This document shows, in pieces, positions 1 to 15,824 of a stretch of 64,000 nucleotides of DNA. The stretch's first letter is position 1. Each line of letters begins with the position of its first letter. The DNA comes from Pseudoxanthomonas sp. PXM02 (GTDB lineage: Bacteria; Pseudomonadota; Gammaproteobacteria; Xanthomonadales; Xanthomonadaceae). The notes under the pieces are model-generated. The model was given only the letters and a program-made list of their open reading frames with translations, made no database searches and had not been told where the DNA came from. Both the position numbers and the translations under genes were made by a program. Location: assembly GCF_014851805.1 (NCBI RefSeq), contig NZ_JACVAK010000002.1, positions 868,001-932,000 on the forward strand, given 5' to 3'.

Positions 1-2
1 TC

Positions 3-191
3 AGCGAGCAGCGGGGACCGGCGTCGGTTGCGCAGGCGCTGTACACGGAATCGGAGGCGTCCCGGCAGCGGCGCGAAGCTGCGCTGGCGGCCCGGCGGGC
101 GGAACGTGCGGGTTATCAGGCACCACAGTCGCGTCCTGACAAGCGGGCGCGCCGGTTGATCCGCGCGCTGGGCGACATCGACGCGCTGTAA
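3..191 (+). CDS. hslR: Hsp15-like S4 RNA-binding protein, C-terminal fragment
   Basis: The gene enters from outside the window; only the last 62 codons are present, ending in GDIDAL and a TAA stop. The tail contains EQRGPAS, a basic Arg/Ala-rich helix and RPDKRARRLIR. This matches, as I recall it, the C-terminus of the E. coli heat-shock protein Hsp15 (EQRRPAS near its middle, RPDKKERRDLLR near its end). Hsp15 binds stalled 50S subunits that carry peptidyl-tRNA, through an N-terminal S4 domain that lies outside this window. A strong hairpin terminator follows directly. The family call rests on the tail alone. Confidence 0.72.
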   Translation, partial: SEQRGPASVAQALYTESEASRQRREAALAARRAERAGYQAPQSRPDKRARRLIRALGDIDAL

Positions 192-207
192 CGGCTGCGG
201 AAACAAA

Positions 208-236
208 GAAGGGCGCCCTTGGCGCCCTTCTTCTTC
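208..236. terminator. Bidirectional rho-independent terminator
   Basis: A perfect 10-bp stem GAAGGGCGCC / GGCGCCCTTC (208-217 and 221-230) has a 3-nt CTT loop. T-rich sequence follows on the plus strand, and an A-rich run (200-210) precedes it, which reads as T-rich on the minus strand. It lies between two convergent genes, the hslR tail and the YidB-like gene, and can serve both. Confidence 0.85.
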
Positions 237-260
237 ATCGCATCGATGTCCGCGGAAGGC

Positions 261-875
261 TCAGCGTCCTCCACCGAACATGCCGCTGCCGATCTTGAGG
301 ATGTCGCCCAGTCCCAGCTGGCCGTCGCCATCCTGGTCCAGCACGGCGCCGAGCAGACCTCCGCCCAATCCGCCCTGCTGCTGTACCTGACGCTGCTCCT
401 GCCCCAGCACTTCGGCCAGGCCCAGTGGGTTGTTCTGTGCGCTGCGCTGGCCCATGCGCTGGGCCAGGAAAGCGAGCACGATCGGGGCGAGGATTTTGAG
501 CAACTGGCCGGCGCGTTCGCCGCCCAGGCCGGTCGCCTGGCCAAGGCCCAGTTCTGCGCGATTCTGCTGTCCACCGAACACATGGCCGAGGATGCCGGCG
601 CCATTGGCCTGCGGTGACGAGGCGCCACCGAGCACCGCGCCCAGCACGCTGCCGATATCAAGACCGTTGTGGTTGCGCTGCAGCGCACCGAACAGGGCTT
701 CCGCTCCCTGCGGCTGCGACGCGTTGCGGCCCAGGGCACCCAGCAGCAGGGGAAGGGCGGCACCGACGGCACTGGAGGCCTGCATCTGCCCGATACCCAG
801 CTGTTGCGACACCTGCTGCAGCGGCGCGCCCTGCAATTGGGCGAAGAGGTCTTCGGCGAGGGAAGCGTTGCTCAT
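261..875 (-). CDS. YidB family protein (DUF937)
   Basis: This 204-aa protein has no signal peptide. It is rich in Gly, Gln, Ala and Leu, with a helical N-terminal half (residues 1-60, LFAQLQG...QQLGIGQMQASSAVGAALPLLLGAL) and Gly-rich repeats (LGAVLGGA, GHVFGG, LGGGLLGAVLDQDGDGQLGLGDI). This is the pattern of DUF937/YidB-like proteins, whose function is not established. The DQDGDGQLG stretch near the C-terminus resembles an EF-hand/dockerin-like calcium loop. The ATG at 875 has GGAGGA about 10 bases upstream. It is a single gene, followed by the shared terminator at 208-236. Confidence 0.75.
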   Translation of the reverse strand: MSNASLAEDLFAQLQGAPLQQVSQQLGIGQMQASSAVGAALPLLLGALGRNASQPQGAEALFGALQRNHNGLDIGSVLGAVLGGASSPQANGAGILGHVFGGQQNRAELGLGQATGLGGERAGQLLKILAPIVLAFLAQRMGQRSAQNNPLGLAEVLGQEQRQVQQQGGLGGGLLGAVLDQDGDGQLGLGDILKIGSGMFGGGR

Positions 876-982
876 GGTGCGTTCGTCCTCCTGGACGCGT
901 TGGGAAGCGGCGCATCATGCTAGCGCCAATCTGAGCGCTCTCCGACTCACAATAACGTCCGCCCGACCGGCGGAAACAACGA

Positions 983-1010
983 CGCCGCATGCCCGAGGGG
1001 ACATGCGGCG
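983..1010 (-). terminator. Probable katG terminator
   Basis: Inverted repeat CGCCGCATG (983-991) / CATGCGGCG (1002-1010). The 10-nt loop can itself pair as CCC-GAG-GGG. On the minus strand it is followed by a moderately T-rich GTCGTTGTTT. It lies 19 bases past the katG stop codon. The rest of the 150-bp gap to the YidB-like gene shows nothing further. Confidence 0.55.
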
Positions 1011-1028
1011 CCGGAGTCGCACCCAACG

Positions 1029-3683
<2,655 letters not shown>

Positions 3684-6260
3684 TCAGAGCAGGGCCTTGA
3701 GCCGGTAGACGGCTTCCAGCGCCTGCTTCGGTGTCAGCTCGTCCGGATCGATCGCCGCGAGCGCTTCCTGCGCCGCCGATGGCGCCGCAGCGAACAGGCC
3801 GAACTGCTGCGGTGCGTCGAGAGCTTGCGGCGCCATGTCGGAGGCATGCGTTTCGCGACCGCGCTGCTCCAGTTCCGCCAGACGGCGACGTGCCTGCTGC
3901 AGCGTCGTCCTGGGCAGGCCGGCCAGCGCCGCGACCTGCAGGCCGAAGCTGCGGTCGGCCGCGCCGTCCTTCACCGCATGCATGAAGACCAGCGTGTCGC
4001 CGTGCTCCACGGCATCCAGGTGCACGTTGGCGATGCCGCTGGCGGGTTCGCTCGCCAGTGCGGTCAGCTCGAAGTAATGCGTGGCGAACAGCGTGTAGCA
4101 GCGGTTGCTGGCAGCCAGGTGGCGCGCCACCGCATCGGCCAGGGCCAGGCCGTCGTAGGTCGAGGTACCACGGCCGATCTCGTCCATCAGCACCAGCGAC
4201 TGCGCGGTGGCGTGGTGCAGGATGTAGCTGGTCTCGGCCATTTCCACCATGAAGGTGGATTGCCCGCGCGCAAGATCGTCGCCGGCGCCGATGCGGGTGA
4301 GGATGCGGTCGATCGGACCGATAACCGCGCGCGAGGCGGGCACGAAGCTGCCGATGTGCGCGAGCAGCACGATCAGCGCGTTCTGCCGCATGTAGGTCGA
4401 CTTGCCGCCCATGTTCGGGCCGGTGATCACCAGCATGCGGCGGCCGTCGTCCAGCCGCAGGTCGTTCGGTTCGAACGGCTCCTTGCGGACAGCTTCCACC
4501 ACCGGATGGCGGCCGCGCTCGATGCACAGGCCCGGCGCGTCGCCGAGTTCGGGTTGCGCCCAGTCCAGCTCCTGCGCGCGCTCGGCGAACGACGCCAGCA
4601 CATCGAGTTCGCTCAGCGCGCCGGCGCAGCGCTTCAGCGGCTCCAGGCGTGCATTGAGCGTGTCCAGCAATGCGTCGTAGAGCAGCTTCTCGCGCGACAG
4701 CGAGCGCTCCCGCGCCGACAGCACCTTGTCCTCGAACTGCTTGAGTTCCTCGGTGATGTAGCGCTCGGCGCCGGTCAGCGTCTGCCGGCGGGTGTAGTGC
4801 ACGGGCGCCTTGTCGGCCTGGCCCTTGCTGATCTCGATGTAATAGCCGTGCACGCGGTTGTAGCCGACCTTCAGCGTGGCGATGCCGCTGCTCGCGCGCT
4901 CACGCGCTTCCAGATCGACCAGGAACTGGTCGGCGTTGGTGCTGAGCCGGCGAAGCTCGTCGAGTTCGGCATCGTAACCATCGGCCAGCACACCGCCATC
5001 GGTGAGCTTGAGCGGCGGCTGCGGCGCCACGGCGGCCAGCAGCAGCGCCGCAGTGTCGTCGTGTTCCCCCAGTTCGGCCGCCAGCGCCTGCAGGCGTGGC
5101 GAGTCGAGCGGCTGCAGGTGGTGGCGGACGTCGGGCAGCAGCGCGAGGCCGTCGCGCAGCGTGGACAGGTCGCGCGGCCGCGCCGAGCGCAGCGCCACGC
5201 GGGTGAGGATGCGTTCCAGGTCGCCCAGCGCACGGAAGCCGGTACGCAGGTCGCGGTCCGTGCCATGTCCGATCAGCGTCGCCACGGCGTGGTGACGTCC
5301 ACCCAGCACGGCGCGATCGCGCAACGGCCGGTGCAGCCAGCGGCGCAGCAGGCGGCCCCCCATCGGCGTGACGGTGGTGTCCAGCACGCCAAGCAGGGTG
5401 TGCTTCGTGTCGCCGTCGACGCGGGTGTCGAGTTCCAGGTGCCGGCGCGTGGCCGCATTCATTGCGATGGCGTCGCCGGCGGACTCCAGGGCGATCGCGG
5501 TCAGGTGGGGCAGGCGCTGCTTCTGGGTTTCCTCGACATAGCCGAGCAGGGCACCGGCCGCACCGGTGGCCAAGGCCTTGTCGTCAATGCCGAAGCCGGT
5601 CAGGTCATGCAGGCCGAAGAAGGCGAGCAACTGCCGGCGTCCGCTGTCCGGATCGAACAGCCACGGTGCGCGCCGCCGGATACCGGTGCGCTGCTGCAGG
5701 AATGCCGGCAGGCCTTCTTCGTCGGGGATCAGCAGTTCGGCCGGTTCCAGTCGTGCGAGCTCGGCTTCCAGCGCATCGTCGCTGTCCACCTCGTTGACCA
5801 TGAAGCGTCCGCCGGCCAGGTCGGCCCAGGCCAGGCCGTAGCCCGAGCGTCCACGGCTCACCGTCATCAGCAGGGTGTCGCGACGTTCGTTGAGCAGGGC
5901 CTCGTCGGTCACCGTACCCGGCGTCACGACACGCACCACCTTGCGTTCCACCAGACCCTTGGCCAGCGCCGGGTCGCCGATCTGTTCGCAGATCGCCACC
6001 GATTCGCCCAGCGCGACCAGCCGCGCCAGATAGCCCTCGCAGGCATGCACCGGCACGCCTGCCATGGGGATCGGCGCTCCGCCGGAACTGCCGCGCTGGG
6101 TCAGCGTGATATCCAGCAGTCGTGCGGCCTTGCGCGCGTCGTCGTAGAACAGCTCGTAGAAATCCCCCATCCGGAAGAACACCAGCAGGTCCGGATACTC
6201 CGCCTTGGCGGCGAAGAACTGCTTCATCAGGGGCGTGTGTTCCGACTTGTCTTTGCTCAC
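3684..6260 (-). CDS. mutS: DNA mismatch repair protein MutS
   Basis: Mismatch-recognition ATPase, 858 aa, a normal length for MutS. The mismatch-binding Phe-x-Glu motif is at F34-Y35-E36 within RMGDFYELF. The ABC-type ATPase has its P-loop at [11 protein letters not shown] and a Walker B region with [15 protein letters not shown] chose the GTG at 6260 ([10 protein letters not shown]) because the homologous family starts at this serine-rich head. The open frame runs a further 88 codons upstream, but that part is not MutS-like. It is transcribed away from the TonB-receptor gene and ends about 410 bp before katG. Confidence 0.97.
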   Translation of the reverse strand: MSKDKSEHTPLMKQFFAAKAEYPDLLVFFRMGDFYELFYDDARKAARLLDITLTQRGSSGGAPIPMAGVPVHACEGYLARLVALGESVAICEQIGDPALAKGLVERKVVRVVTPGTVTDEALLNERRDTLLMTVSRGRSGYGLAWADLAGGRFMVNEVDSDDALEAELARLEPAELLIPDEEGLPAFLQQRTGIRRRAPWLFDPDSGRRQLLAFFGLHDLTGFGIDDKALATGAAGALLGYVEETQKQRLPHLTAIALESAGDAIAMNAATRRHLELDTRVDGDTKHTLLGVLDTTVTPMGGRLLRRWLHRPLRDRAVLGGRHHAVATLIGHGTDRDLRTGFRALGDLERILTRVALRSARPRDLSTLRDGLALLPDVRHHLQPLDSPRLQALAAELGEHDDTAALLLAAVAPQPPLKLTDGGVLADGYDAELDELRRLSTNADQFLVDLEARERASSGIATLKVGYNRVHGYYIEISKGQADKAPVHYTRRQTLTGAERYITEELKQFEDKVLSARERSLSREKLLYDALLDTLNARLEPLKRCAGALSELDVLASFAERAQELDWAQPELGDAPGLCIERGRHPVVEAVRKEPFEPNDLRLDDGRRMLVITGPNMGGKSTYMRQNALIVLLAHIGSFVPASRAVIGPIDRILTRIGAGDDLARGQSTFMVEMAETSYILHHATAQSLVLMDEIGRGTSTYDGLALADAVARHLAASNRCYTLFATHYFELTALASEPASGIANVHLDAVEHGDTLVFMHAVKDGAADRSFGLQVAALAGLPRTTLQQARRRLAELEQRGRETHASDMAPQALDAPQQFGLFAAAPSAAQEALAAIDPDELTPKQALEAVYRLKALL

Positions 6261-6620
6261 GAGGCCAGCGGGGAAAGGAAGGCAAAAGGGCGTTGATTGT
6301 AGCGGTTGGCGATCGGCACTCACGGTGCTTCGTAGATGGTCTGCGGTATGTGCGTGACACCCACCGGTATGCAGGAAAGGCGTGATCGTCATGCCGGCGT
6401 AATCCCACTTCCGCACGATCGTTCGAAAAATCAGTGGCTTATCCGTGCCAAAGTCACGTGCGGCGTATCGACGCAGTGCAGAATGCTGCATTGTGAAGCG
6501 GATGTTAGTTTCGCGTTGACGCAAGGGGAGTTGCGTTCGTCGTCAGCGGCATCGCCGCACGTCACATCGGGAACCACACAGGCACCAACCGCCAGAACAT
6601 GACCCTTGGGAGGGGAGAAC
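6261..6620. other. Divergent promoter region between mutS and the TonB receptor
   Basis: A 360-bp gap that must contain promoters for both flanking genes. It is locally lower in GC around 6400-6530 (for example a run GTTCGAAAAATCAGTGG). I cannot identify reliable -35/-10 boxes or a repressor dyad. No gene or small RNA is supported here. Confidence 0.4.
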
Positions 6621-9278
6621 ATGGTCAACGCATTGCCCAGGCACAAAGCGCTTTCGCTCGCCGTTTTCACCGCGCTCTGCGCCAGCTCGCATGCCTACGC
6701 GCAACAGGCGGCCGCGCCAGCCGGCGAAGACGAGCCCACGACGCTGGGGACCATGACGGTGACTGCGCAGAAGCGCGAGGAAGTGCTGCAGGACGTGCCG
6801 ATCACGGTGGCCGTCATCTCCGAGGAGCTGCTGCAGGACACCGGCGTCCGTGACATCAAGGACCTGCAGGTCCTGGTGCCGGGCCTAACCGTGACCAGCA
6901 CGCAGAACGAAGCCATCACCACGGCGCGTATCCGTGGCATCGGCACGGTGGGCGACAACGTCGGCCTGGAGTCGTCGGTGGGCGTGGTGATCGACGGCGT
7001 GTACCGGCCGCGCAACAGCGTCGGCTTCGGCGACCTCGGCCAGCTCGAGCGCATTGAAGTGCTGAAGGGGCCGCAGGGCACGGTGTTCGGCAAGAACACC
7101 TCGGCCGGTGTGATCAACGTGGTGACGCGTCGCCCGAGCTATACGCAGAGCGCCGAGGGCGAGGTCACCGTCGGCAACTACGGTGCGGTCGGCGTGTCCG
7201 GCAGCTACAACGATTCGCTGTCCGACAACTCGGCTTTCAGCATCTTCGCCGCCAAGCGCAAGCGTGACGGCTGGATGGACGTGCGCACCGGCAACGGGCC
7301 GCGCCAGGAGACCGACGACTACGACCAGAACTTCCACACCCTGCGCGGCAAGCTGCTGCTGGAGCCGACCGAAAACCTGGAGATCCTGCTGTCGGGCGAC
7401 TTCACCAGCCGCGACGAGAATTGCTGCACGGCCGTGCAGACCACCGTCGGCGGGACTGCCGCGATCCTCAACGCGCTGGCCGGTGGCCAGGCGGTCGCCC
7501 GCCCGGGTGACGATCCGTTCGATCGCGTGGCCTACAGCAACCGCCCCACCACACAGGAAATCGAGGACAAGGGTCTGTCCGCCGAGATCAACTGGGATAC
7601 GCCCTGGTTCGGTGGCGCGACCCTGACGTCGATCACCGCCTCGCGACAATGGGAGGCGATCAACGGCCTCGACTATGACTTCAGTACGGCTGACCTGCTC
7701 TATCGCAATGCCGACAAGGACGAGTCGTTCACCGGTTTCGACACCTTCAGCCAGGAATTCCGCCTGACGGGTTCCAGCGAGCGCATCGACTGGATGGTGG
7801 GCGCTTTCTACTCGGATGAGGAACTGACCCGCAACGAGACCTACCGCATCGGTCCGCATTACGAACCCTACGTGTCCACGCTGGTGTACCAGCTGGTCGG
7901 CCAGAGCCTCGGTGCGGCGGGCGTCCCGCTGAACAATCCGAACAACATCTCGCCGGCCGCGTTCCTGGCGCAGGTGGGTGGACGTCCCTACGGCACCGGC
8001 TTCACCGGCCTGGGGTCGCTGGACCGCTACAAGCAGAACGCCAAGAGCCTGGCGCTGTTCACCAACAACACCTGGCACGCCACGGACGCGCTGGACCTGA
8101 CGCTGGGCCTGCGTTACACCCGGGAGAAGAAGGATCTGACCTCGTCCTACACCAACCCGAACGGCAGCCTGGCCTGCGGTGGCACCCTGGCCGACCAGAG
8201 CGCGGCGAACCCCAACCGCTTCGCGCTGCTGCGGGCGGCGCTGGCATCGCGCAGCTCGGTGTTCGCCTCGCTGCCGACCGCAAACCAGAACGCGATCCTG
8301 GCGTCCGTGGGACCGACCATTGCCGGCTACATGTGCTTGCCTTGGGCCAACGCGTTGCATAACGGTCGCAACACGTTCCAGGAGATGGAAGACAAGGAAT
8401 GGTCGGGCACGGTGAAGGCCGCCTACCGCTGGAACGAGAACGTGATGACTTACGCGTCCTACGCCCGCGGCTACAAGGGCGGCGGCTTCAACCTGGACCG
8501 CGTGCAGTCGGCTGACGGCCTGTCGAGCAGCGGGCAGGGCATCCGCCCGGTGAACGACACCTCGTTCGGCGGTGAGTTCGTCGACAGCTTCGAGCTGGGC
8601 ACCAAGACCACCTGGGCAGACGGCACGCTGCTGTTGAACGCCACGCTGTTCCACCAGGAGTACGAGGACTTCCAACTCAACAGCTTCCTCGGCACCAGCT
8701 TCGTGGTGCGGTCGATCCCGGAAGTGACCTCCTCGGGCCTGGATGCGGAAATCCTGTGGCAGCCGCGCGCCGTGCAGGGCCTGATGCTGCAGGGCGGCCT
8801 GATGTATGCCAAGACCGAGTTCGGTGACGACATCCCGGGTGGCGACTTCGTGGAGCGTACCCCGCTGAGCACGTCGGGCGCGCTGTACAAGCTGCCGGGC
8901 GCGACGATGCCGTTCGCACCGGAATGGTCCGGTTCGCTGTCCGCCACGTACGAGTGGGACTTCGGCGCCGACCACATCGGCCGGTTCAACATTGGCGGCA
9001 AGTACATGGGCGACTACAACACCGGCTCGGACCTGGACGTCGAGAAGCACCAGAGCGCCTACACGGTGTTCAATGCCCGCCTCGGCTTCGGCCGCGCCGA
9101 CGGTCGCTGGATGCTCGAACTGTGGGGCACCAATCTCACCGACGAGGACTACGTGCAGGTCGGCTTCGATGGTCCGCTGCAGGGCCTGTTCCCGGATCCG
9201 AACAACCCGCTCAACACGTTCAACGCGTTCCTCGGTGCACCGCGCATGTACGGCATGACGCTGCGCGTCCGGTACTGA
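6621..9278 (+). CDS. TonB-dependent outer-membrane receptor
   Basis: This 885-aa protein has a signal peptide (basic head, hydrophobic LSLAVFTALCASSHAYA, then QQ). A plug domain follows (about residues 50-170), with VTAQKREEVLQDVPITVAV, IRGIG, VIDGVYRPR and the IEVLKGPQGTVFGKNTSAGVINVVTRRP block. The rest is a long beta-barrel ending in the aromatic residue of LRVRY. Such receptors import scarce ligands across the outer membrane using TonB energy. The ligand cannot be read from sequence; the head resembles the large FecA/CirA-like group common in Xanthomonadaceae. The ATG at 6621 has GGGAGGGGAG just upstream, better than the in-frame TTG at 6606. It is monocistronic, with a strong terminator after it. 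Confidence 0.93.
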   Translation: MVNALPRHKALSLAVFTALCASSHAYAQQAAAPAGEDEPTTLGTMTVTAQKREEVLQDVPITVAVISEELLQDTGVRDIKDLQVLVPGLTVTSTQNEAITTARIRGIGTVGDNVGLESSVGVVIDGVYRPRNSVGFGDLGQLERIEVLKGPQGTVFGKNTSAGVINVVTRRPSYTQSAEGEVTVGNYGAVGVSGSYNDSLSDNSAFSIFAAKRKRDGWMDVRTGNGPRQETDDYDQNFHTLRGKLLLEPTENLEILLSGDFTSRDENCCTAVQTTVGGTAAILNALAGGQAVARPGDDPFDRVAYSNRPTTQEIEDKGLSAEINWDTPWFGGATLTSITASRQWEAINGLDYDFSTADLLYRNADKDESFTGFDTFSQEFRLTGSSERIDWMVGAFYSDEELTRNETYRIGPHYEPYVSTLVYQLVGQSLGAAGVPLNNPNNISPAAFLAQVGGRPYGTGFTGLGSLDRYKQNAKSLALFTNNTWHATDALDLTLGLRYTREKKDLTSSYTNPNGSLACGGTLADQSAANPNRFALLRAALASRSSVFASLPTANQNAILASVGPTIAGYMCLPWANALHNGRNTFQEMEDKEWSGTVKAAYRWNENVMTYASYARGYKGGGFNLDRVQSADGLSSSGQGIRPVNDTSFGGEFVDSFELGTKTTWADGTLLLNATLFHQEYEDFQLNSFLGTSFVVRSIPEVTSSGLDAEILWQPRAVQGLMLQGGLMYAKTEFGDDIPGGDFVERTPLSTSGALYKLPGATMPFAPEWSGSLSATYEWDFGADHIGRFNIGGKYMGDYNTGSDLDVEKHQSAYTVFNARLGFGRADGRWMLELWGTNLTDEDYVQVGFDGPLQGLFPDPNNPLNTFNAFLGAPRMYGMTLRVRY

Positions 9279-9300
9279 TCCCCTTCGCTCGCTGGAGCGA

Positions 9301-9332
9301 ACGGCCCGCCCGTCCAGGCGGGCCGTTTTCTT
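9301..9332 (+). terminator. Rho-independent terminator of the TonB receptor gene
   Basis: A perfect 10-bp stem ACGGCCCGCC / GGCGGGCCGT (9301-9310, 9317-9326) with a 6-nt loop is followed by TTTCTTT. It begins 22 bases past the receptor stop codon. Confidence 0.9.
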
Positions 9333-9401
9333 TCCGGCCGCCGGCAGGGCGACAGCGCCGGGCAAATCAGCTACAACACGCACGCCCCCCTGTCGGAACC
9401 G

Positions 9402-9896
9402 ATGATGTCCGTGCCCAACGATGAAGCGCTACGCGTCCTGGCCCAGCATGTCGGCGAACGCCTCCGGCAGGGGCGCGATCATCTGGTCACCGCGGAGAGC
9501 TGCACCGGCGGCTGGATCGCCAAATGCGTTACCGACATCGCGGGATCGTCGGACTGGTTCGATTGCGGGATGGCCGCCTACAGCTATGAGGCCAAGCAAG
9601 CCCTGCTGGGCGTGCGCCCGCAGACGCTGGAAACGCACGGCGCGGTCAGCCGCGAGACCGTCATCGAGATGGTCTCCGGGGCACTGGTGAATTCCGGCGC
9701 CAGTGTTGCGGTGGCGGTGACGGGCATTGCCGGTCCAGGCGGCGGCAGCCCGGACAAGCCGGTGGGCACGGTGTGGATCGGCTGGAAGCGGCGCGGAGGC
9801 TATGCGCGGGCAGAGGTCTTCCTGTTCGACGGAGATCGCGAGGCGGTGCGCCGACAGACGGTCGAGAGCGCCCTCAAGGGTCTGGAAGGCCTCTGA
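9402..9896 (+). CDS. pncC: Nicotinamide-nucleotide amidohydrolase (CinA C-terminal family)
   Basis: This 164-aa protein corresponds to the stand-alone CinA C-terminal domain. PncC hydrolyses nicotinamide mononucleotide to nicotinic acid mononucleotide and ammonia, recycling the by-product of NAD-dependent DNA ligase. Family blocks seen: TAESCTGGWIAKCVTDIAGSS (residues 30-50), where the serine of ESCTGG is the expected nucleophile, GMAAYSYEAKQALLGV, and VTGIAGPGGGSPDKPVGTVWIG. The start is the first of two adjacent ATGs. It lies about 70 bp before the LexA operator, the common cinA-lexA/recA neighbourhood. No own LexA site is seen. Confidence 0.92.
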   Translation: MMSVPNDEALRVLAQHVGERLRQGRDHLVTAESCTGGWIAKCVTDIAGSSDWFDCGMAAYSYEAKQALLGVRPQTLETHGAVSRETVIEMVSGALVNSGASVAVAVTGIAGPGGGSPDKPVGTVWIGWKRRGGYARAEVFLFDGDREAVRRQTVESALKGLEGL

Positions 9897-9947
9897 TACA
9901 GCGTCAGTAACGAAGGACGGCCGCCGGGTAGTTGCCAGTCGCTCAAG

Positions 9948-9966
9948 TTAGTAGTATTACTACTAA
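9948..9966. promoter_or_regulatory. LexA operator (SOS box) at lexA
   Basis: TTAGTAGTATTACTACTAA is a perfect 19-bp palindrome. As I recall it, the LexA site described in Xanthomonas is TTAGTAGTAATACTACTAA, which differs only at the symmetry centre. It ends 2 bp before the lexA ATG, so LexA bound here would directly block its own gene. It also leaves no room for a Shine-Dalgarno sequence outside the operator. Confidence 0.95.
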
Positions 9967-9968
9967 TC

Positions 9969-10610
9969 ATGGACCTGACCGATACCCAGCACGCCATCCT
10001 CGCCCTGATCGCCGAACGGCTGGAAGCCGAAGGCATGCCGCCCTCGCAGGCGGAAATCGCCAAGGCCTTCGGCTTCAAGGGCGTTCGTGCCGCGCAATAC
10101 CACCTGGAGGCGCTGGAGCAGGCGGGCGCCATCGAGCGCGTCCCGGGCCGTGCCCGCGGCATCCGGCTGTTGAAGGCGCCGCCGTCCGCGCAGCCGGATC
10201 TGGCGTTCCCATCCGCCAACGACGACGGACTTCGCGTGCCGGTACTCGGGCAGGTGGCGGCCGGTGCACCGATAGGTGCCGATGCGGACCATCATGATTA
10301 CGTACTGCTCGACCGTGCCTTTTTTGCCCCTGCGCCGGATTACCTGTTGAAGGTGAAGGGTGACTCGATGCGCGACGAGGGCATCTTCGACGGTGACCTG
10401 ATCGGCGTGCATCGCACGCGGGACGCGCGCTCCGGGCAGATCGTCGTGGCGCGCGTCGACGACGCGATTACCGTCAAATTGCTGAAGATCGGCAAGGACC
10501 GCATCCGTCTGCTGCCGCGCAACCCGGACTATGCCCCCATCGAAGTCCAGCCCGACCAGGACTTCGCCATCGAAGGTCTGTATTGCGGGCTGGTGAGGCC
10601 GAACCGGTGA
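9969..10610 (+). CDS. lexA: SOS repressor LexA
   Basis: Self-cleaving repressor of the SOS regulon, 213 aa. The N-terminal winged helix-turn-helix covers residues 1-65 (PPSQAEIAKAFGFKGVRAAQ as recognition region). The scissile bond is expected at Ala98-Gly99 within QVAAGAPIG, and the catalytic dyad is Ser133 (GDSMRDEG) with Lys170 (AITVKLLK). RecA filaments stimulate its autocleavage. The start at 9969 fits the family N-terminus MDLTDTQ. No Shine-Dalgarno sequence is visible because the operator abuts the start codon. recA follows after 181 bp. Confidence 0.98.
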   Translation: MDLTDTQHAILALIAERLEAEGMPPSQAEIAKAFGFKGVRAAQYHLEALEQAGAIERVPGRARGIRLLKAPPSAQPDLAFPSANDDGLRVPVLGQVAAGAPIGADADHHDYVLLDRAFFAPAPDYLLKVKGDSMRDEGIFDGDLIGVHRTRDARSGQIVVARVDDAITVKLLKIGKDRIRLLPRNPDYAPIEVQPDQDFAIEGLYCGLVRPNR

Positions 10611-10791
10611 TGCCCACGGACGCATCCGATGCCGCCGGGCGGCGTTTTCCGATGTCCGGTTACGGCACAAGCCGATCCCCATGCATCGCAGCGACGATTA
10701 ATTTCACTCCTCCCCGTCCTGTCGCAGCCTGTGCGATGGACGTTCCCCACACTGATCGCACCTGACCACATTGACTACTAGGACTACGACG

Positions 10792-11829
<1,038 letters not shown>

Positions 11830-11849
11830 TTGGTCTGCGGCGACGCACG

Positions 11850-12365
11850 ATGACCGAAGAGAGCCGCCAGGCAGAAAAAAGAGCGGGGCGGCGGCGCAAG
11901 CCGGTTGAACAGACAGCCCTGCAACGCGCGCTTGGCCTGCTGACCCGGCGGGAACATTCCCGCCGGGAGTTGTCCCGGAAACTGGCGTCCCGCGGTGTGG
12001 ATGCGGCCGATGTGCGATCGGCTGTGGACCGGTTGACAGATGAGGGCTGGCAAAGCGACACGCGCTTTGCCGAAGCCCTTGTCAGGAGCCGGGTATCGGG
12101 GGGTTACGGCCCGCTGCGCATCAAGGCTGAGCTGTCTACCCACGGGTTGGATCGCGAGGCGGTCGCGGCGGCCATGGCCACCTTCGATGGCGACTGGACC
12201 GAAACGGCGTGCGACCTCGTCCGCCGGCGTTTCGGTCCAGCCCGCCGGATCGATCCGGCGCAGGCCCGGAAGATCGCGGATTTCCTGGTTCGGCGCGGCT
12301 TCGACGCGGCCGCGGTTCGCGCCGCCAGCCAGCTTGACCCGGAGGACTGGGGCGGGGCGGCCTGA
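11850..12365 (+). CDS. recX: RecA regulator RecX
   Basis: Modulator that inhibits RecA filament extension, 171 aa from the ATG chosen here. It has the three-helix RecX repeats: [28 protein letters not shown], then [37 protein letters not shown], then a third weaker repeat ending in [15 protein letters not shown]. It follows recA by 20 bp and is surely co-transcribed. An in-frame TTG at 11826 overlaps the recA stop and could give translational coupling; I prefer ATG 11850 because the upstream residues are not conserved in the family. Confidence 0.93.
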   Translation: MTEESRQAEKRAGRRRKPVEQTALQRALGLLTRREHSRRELSRKLASRGVDAADVRSAVDRLTDEGWQSDTRFAEALVRSRVSGGYGPLRIKAELSTHGLDREAVAAAMATFDGDWTETACDLVRRRFGPARRIDPAQARKIADFLVRRGFDAAAVRAASQLDPEDWGGAA

Positions 12366-12458
12366 TAATCTAGCGCATTGGGTTGCTTCTCCCGGCCGCA
12401 TCCGCATCTAGGTGGATGGAGCGGCGCAATGGAGCGCCTTCCAGCCAATGCCTGCCAG

Positions 12459-15110
<2,652 letters not shown>

Positions 15111-15135
15111 CCCGGAATTGGACCAATCGGCGCTT

Positions 15136-15157
15136 GCGGCCGTGTACCTCCGGCCGC
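15136..15157 (+). terminator. Hairpin after alaS, possible weak terminator
   Basis: GCGGCCG / CGGCCGC (15136-15142, 15151-15157) has an 8-nt loop and sits 25 bases past the alaS stop. No good T-tract follows, so it may be a weak or factor-dependent terminator, or a leader structure of csrA. Confidence 0.35.
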
Positions 15158-15260
15158 TACCATGCTTTAGGTTCATGAATGTACCAGGAAGCCGCTAAAC
15201 CGTTTTCACGGAACCAGCGCGCCCCCGGCACTATCCTTTGCCGGATTACGGAGAAGAAAC

Positions 15261-15470
15261 ATGTTGATCTTGACCCGCCGTGTCGGCGAAACCCTGATGA
15301 TCGGCGATTCGGTCACGGTGACCGTGCTTGGCGTCAAAGGCAACCAGGTGCGCATCGGCATCACCGCGCCCAAGGATGTGGCCGTGCATCGCGAAGAAAT
15401 CTATCAGCGCATCCAGCGTGGCGAAGAGATCTCATCGCCCGCATCGTCGGAGAACGTCACTTCCGAGTGA
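15261..15470 (+). CDS. csrA: Carbon storage regulator CsrA
   Basis: Small dimeric RNA-binding regulator (69 aa) that binds GGA motifs in mRNA leaders and controls carbon storage, motility and biofilm genes. It has the canonical start [16 protein letters not shown], the core [27 protein letters not shown], including Arg44 of VHREEIY, and a short divergent C-terminal tail. GGAGAAGAAAC precedes the ATG. In this family csrA commonly affects polysaccharide and biofilm genes, which is relevant to the EPS locus downstream; that link is inference. Confidence 0.97.
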   Translation: MLILTRRVGETLMIGDSVTVTVLGVKGNQVRIGITAPKDVAVHREEIYQRIQRGEEISSPASSENVTSE

Positions 15471-15543
15471 TTTTGTTTGCCGCCTGCGCAGTGAGCCGCT
15501 ATCCTATGCGGCCGCTGCAGCTTGGCTGCAACGGCGACAAACC

Positions 15544-15636
15544 GGAGTGATGCCCGAGTGGCCGAAGGGGCTCCCCTGCTAAGGGAGTATAGGGTCAAAA
15601 GCCTTATCGAGGGTTCGAATCCCTCTCACTCCGCCA
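15544..15636 (+). tRNA. tRNA-Ser(GCT)
   Basis: A 93-nt type II tRNA with a long variable arm. The acceptor stem GGAGTGA pairs with TCACTCC, followed by discriminator G and an encoded CCA. The anticodon loop CTGCTAA gives anticodon GCT, and the T-loop is GGTTCGAATCC. It lies 73 bp after csrA. Confidence 0.97.
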
Positions 15637-15824
15637 GTTTGAAATCCGTCGTTCCGCATCCATCGGATGCGTATGCGCCAGGTTGGTGGTGACAGTGTTG
15701 CAGGGAAGGTTTCCTGCTCACTGCGTTGTCCGGAAGCGTTGTCTACTGCGCCAAGGCAAGCGGTAAAGAAGTAGAAAAAAGATTGACGAGTGGAAAACGC
15801 TTCACGCATAATTCCGCTCCTCAC

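Noticed and set aside
6885-9383. Long frame opposite the TonB receptor
   Set aside because: Arg/Val/His-rich composition typical of antisense frames and no start region of its own.
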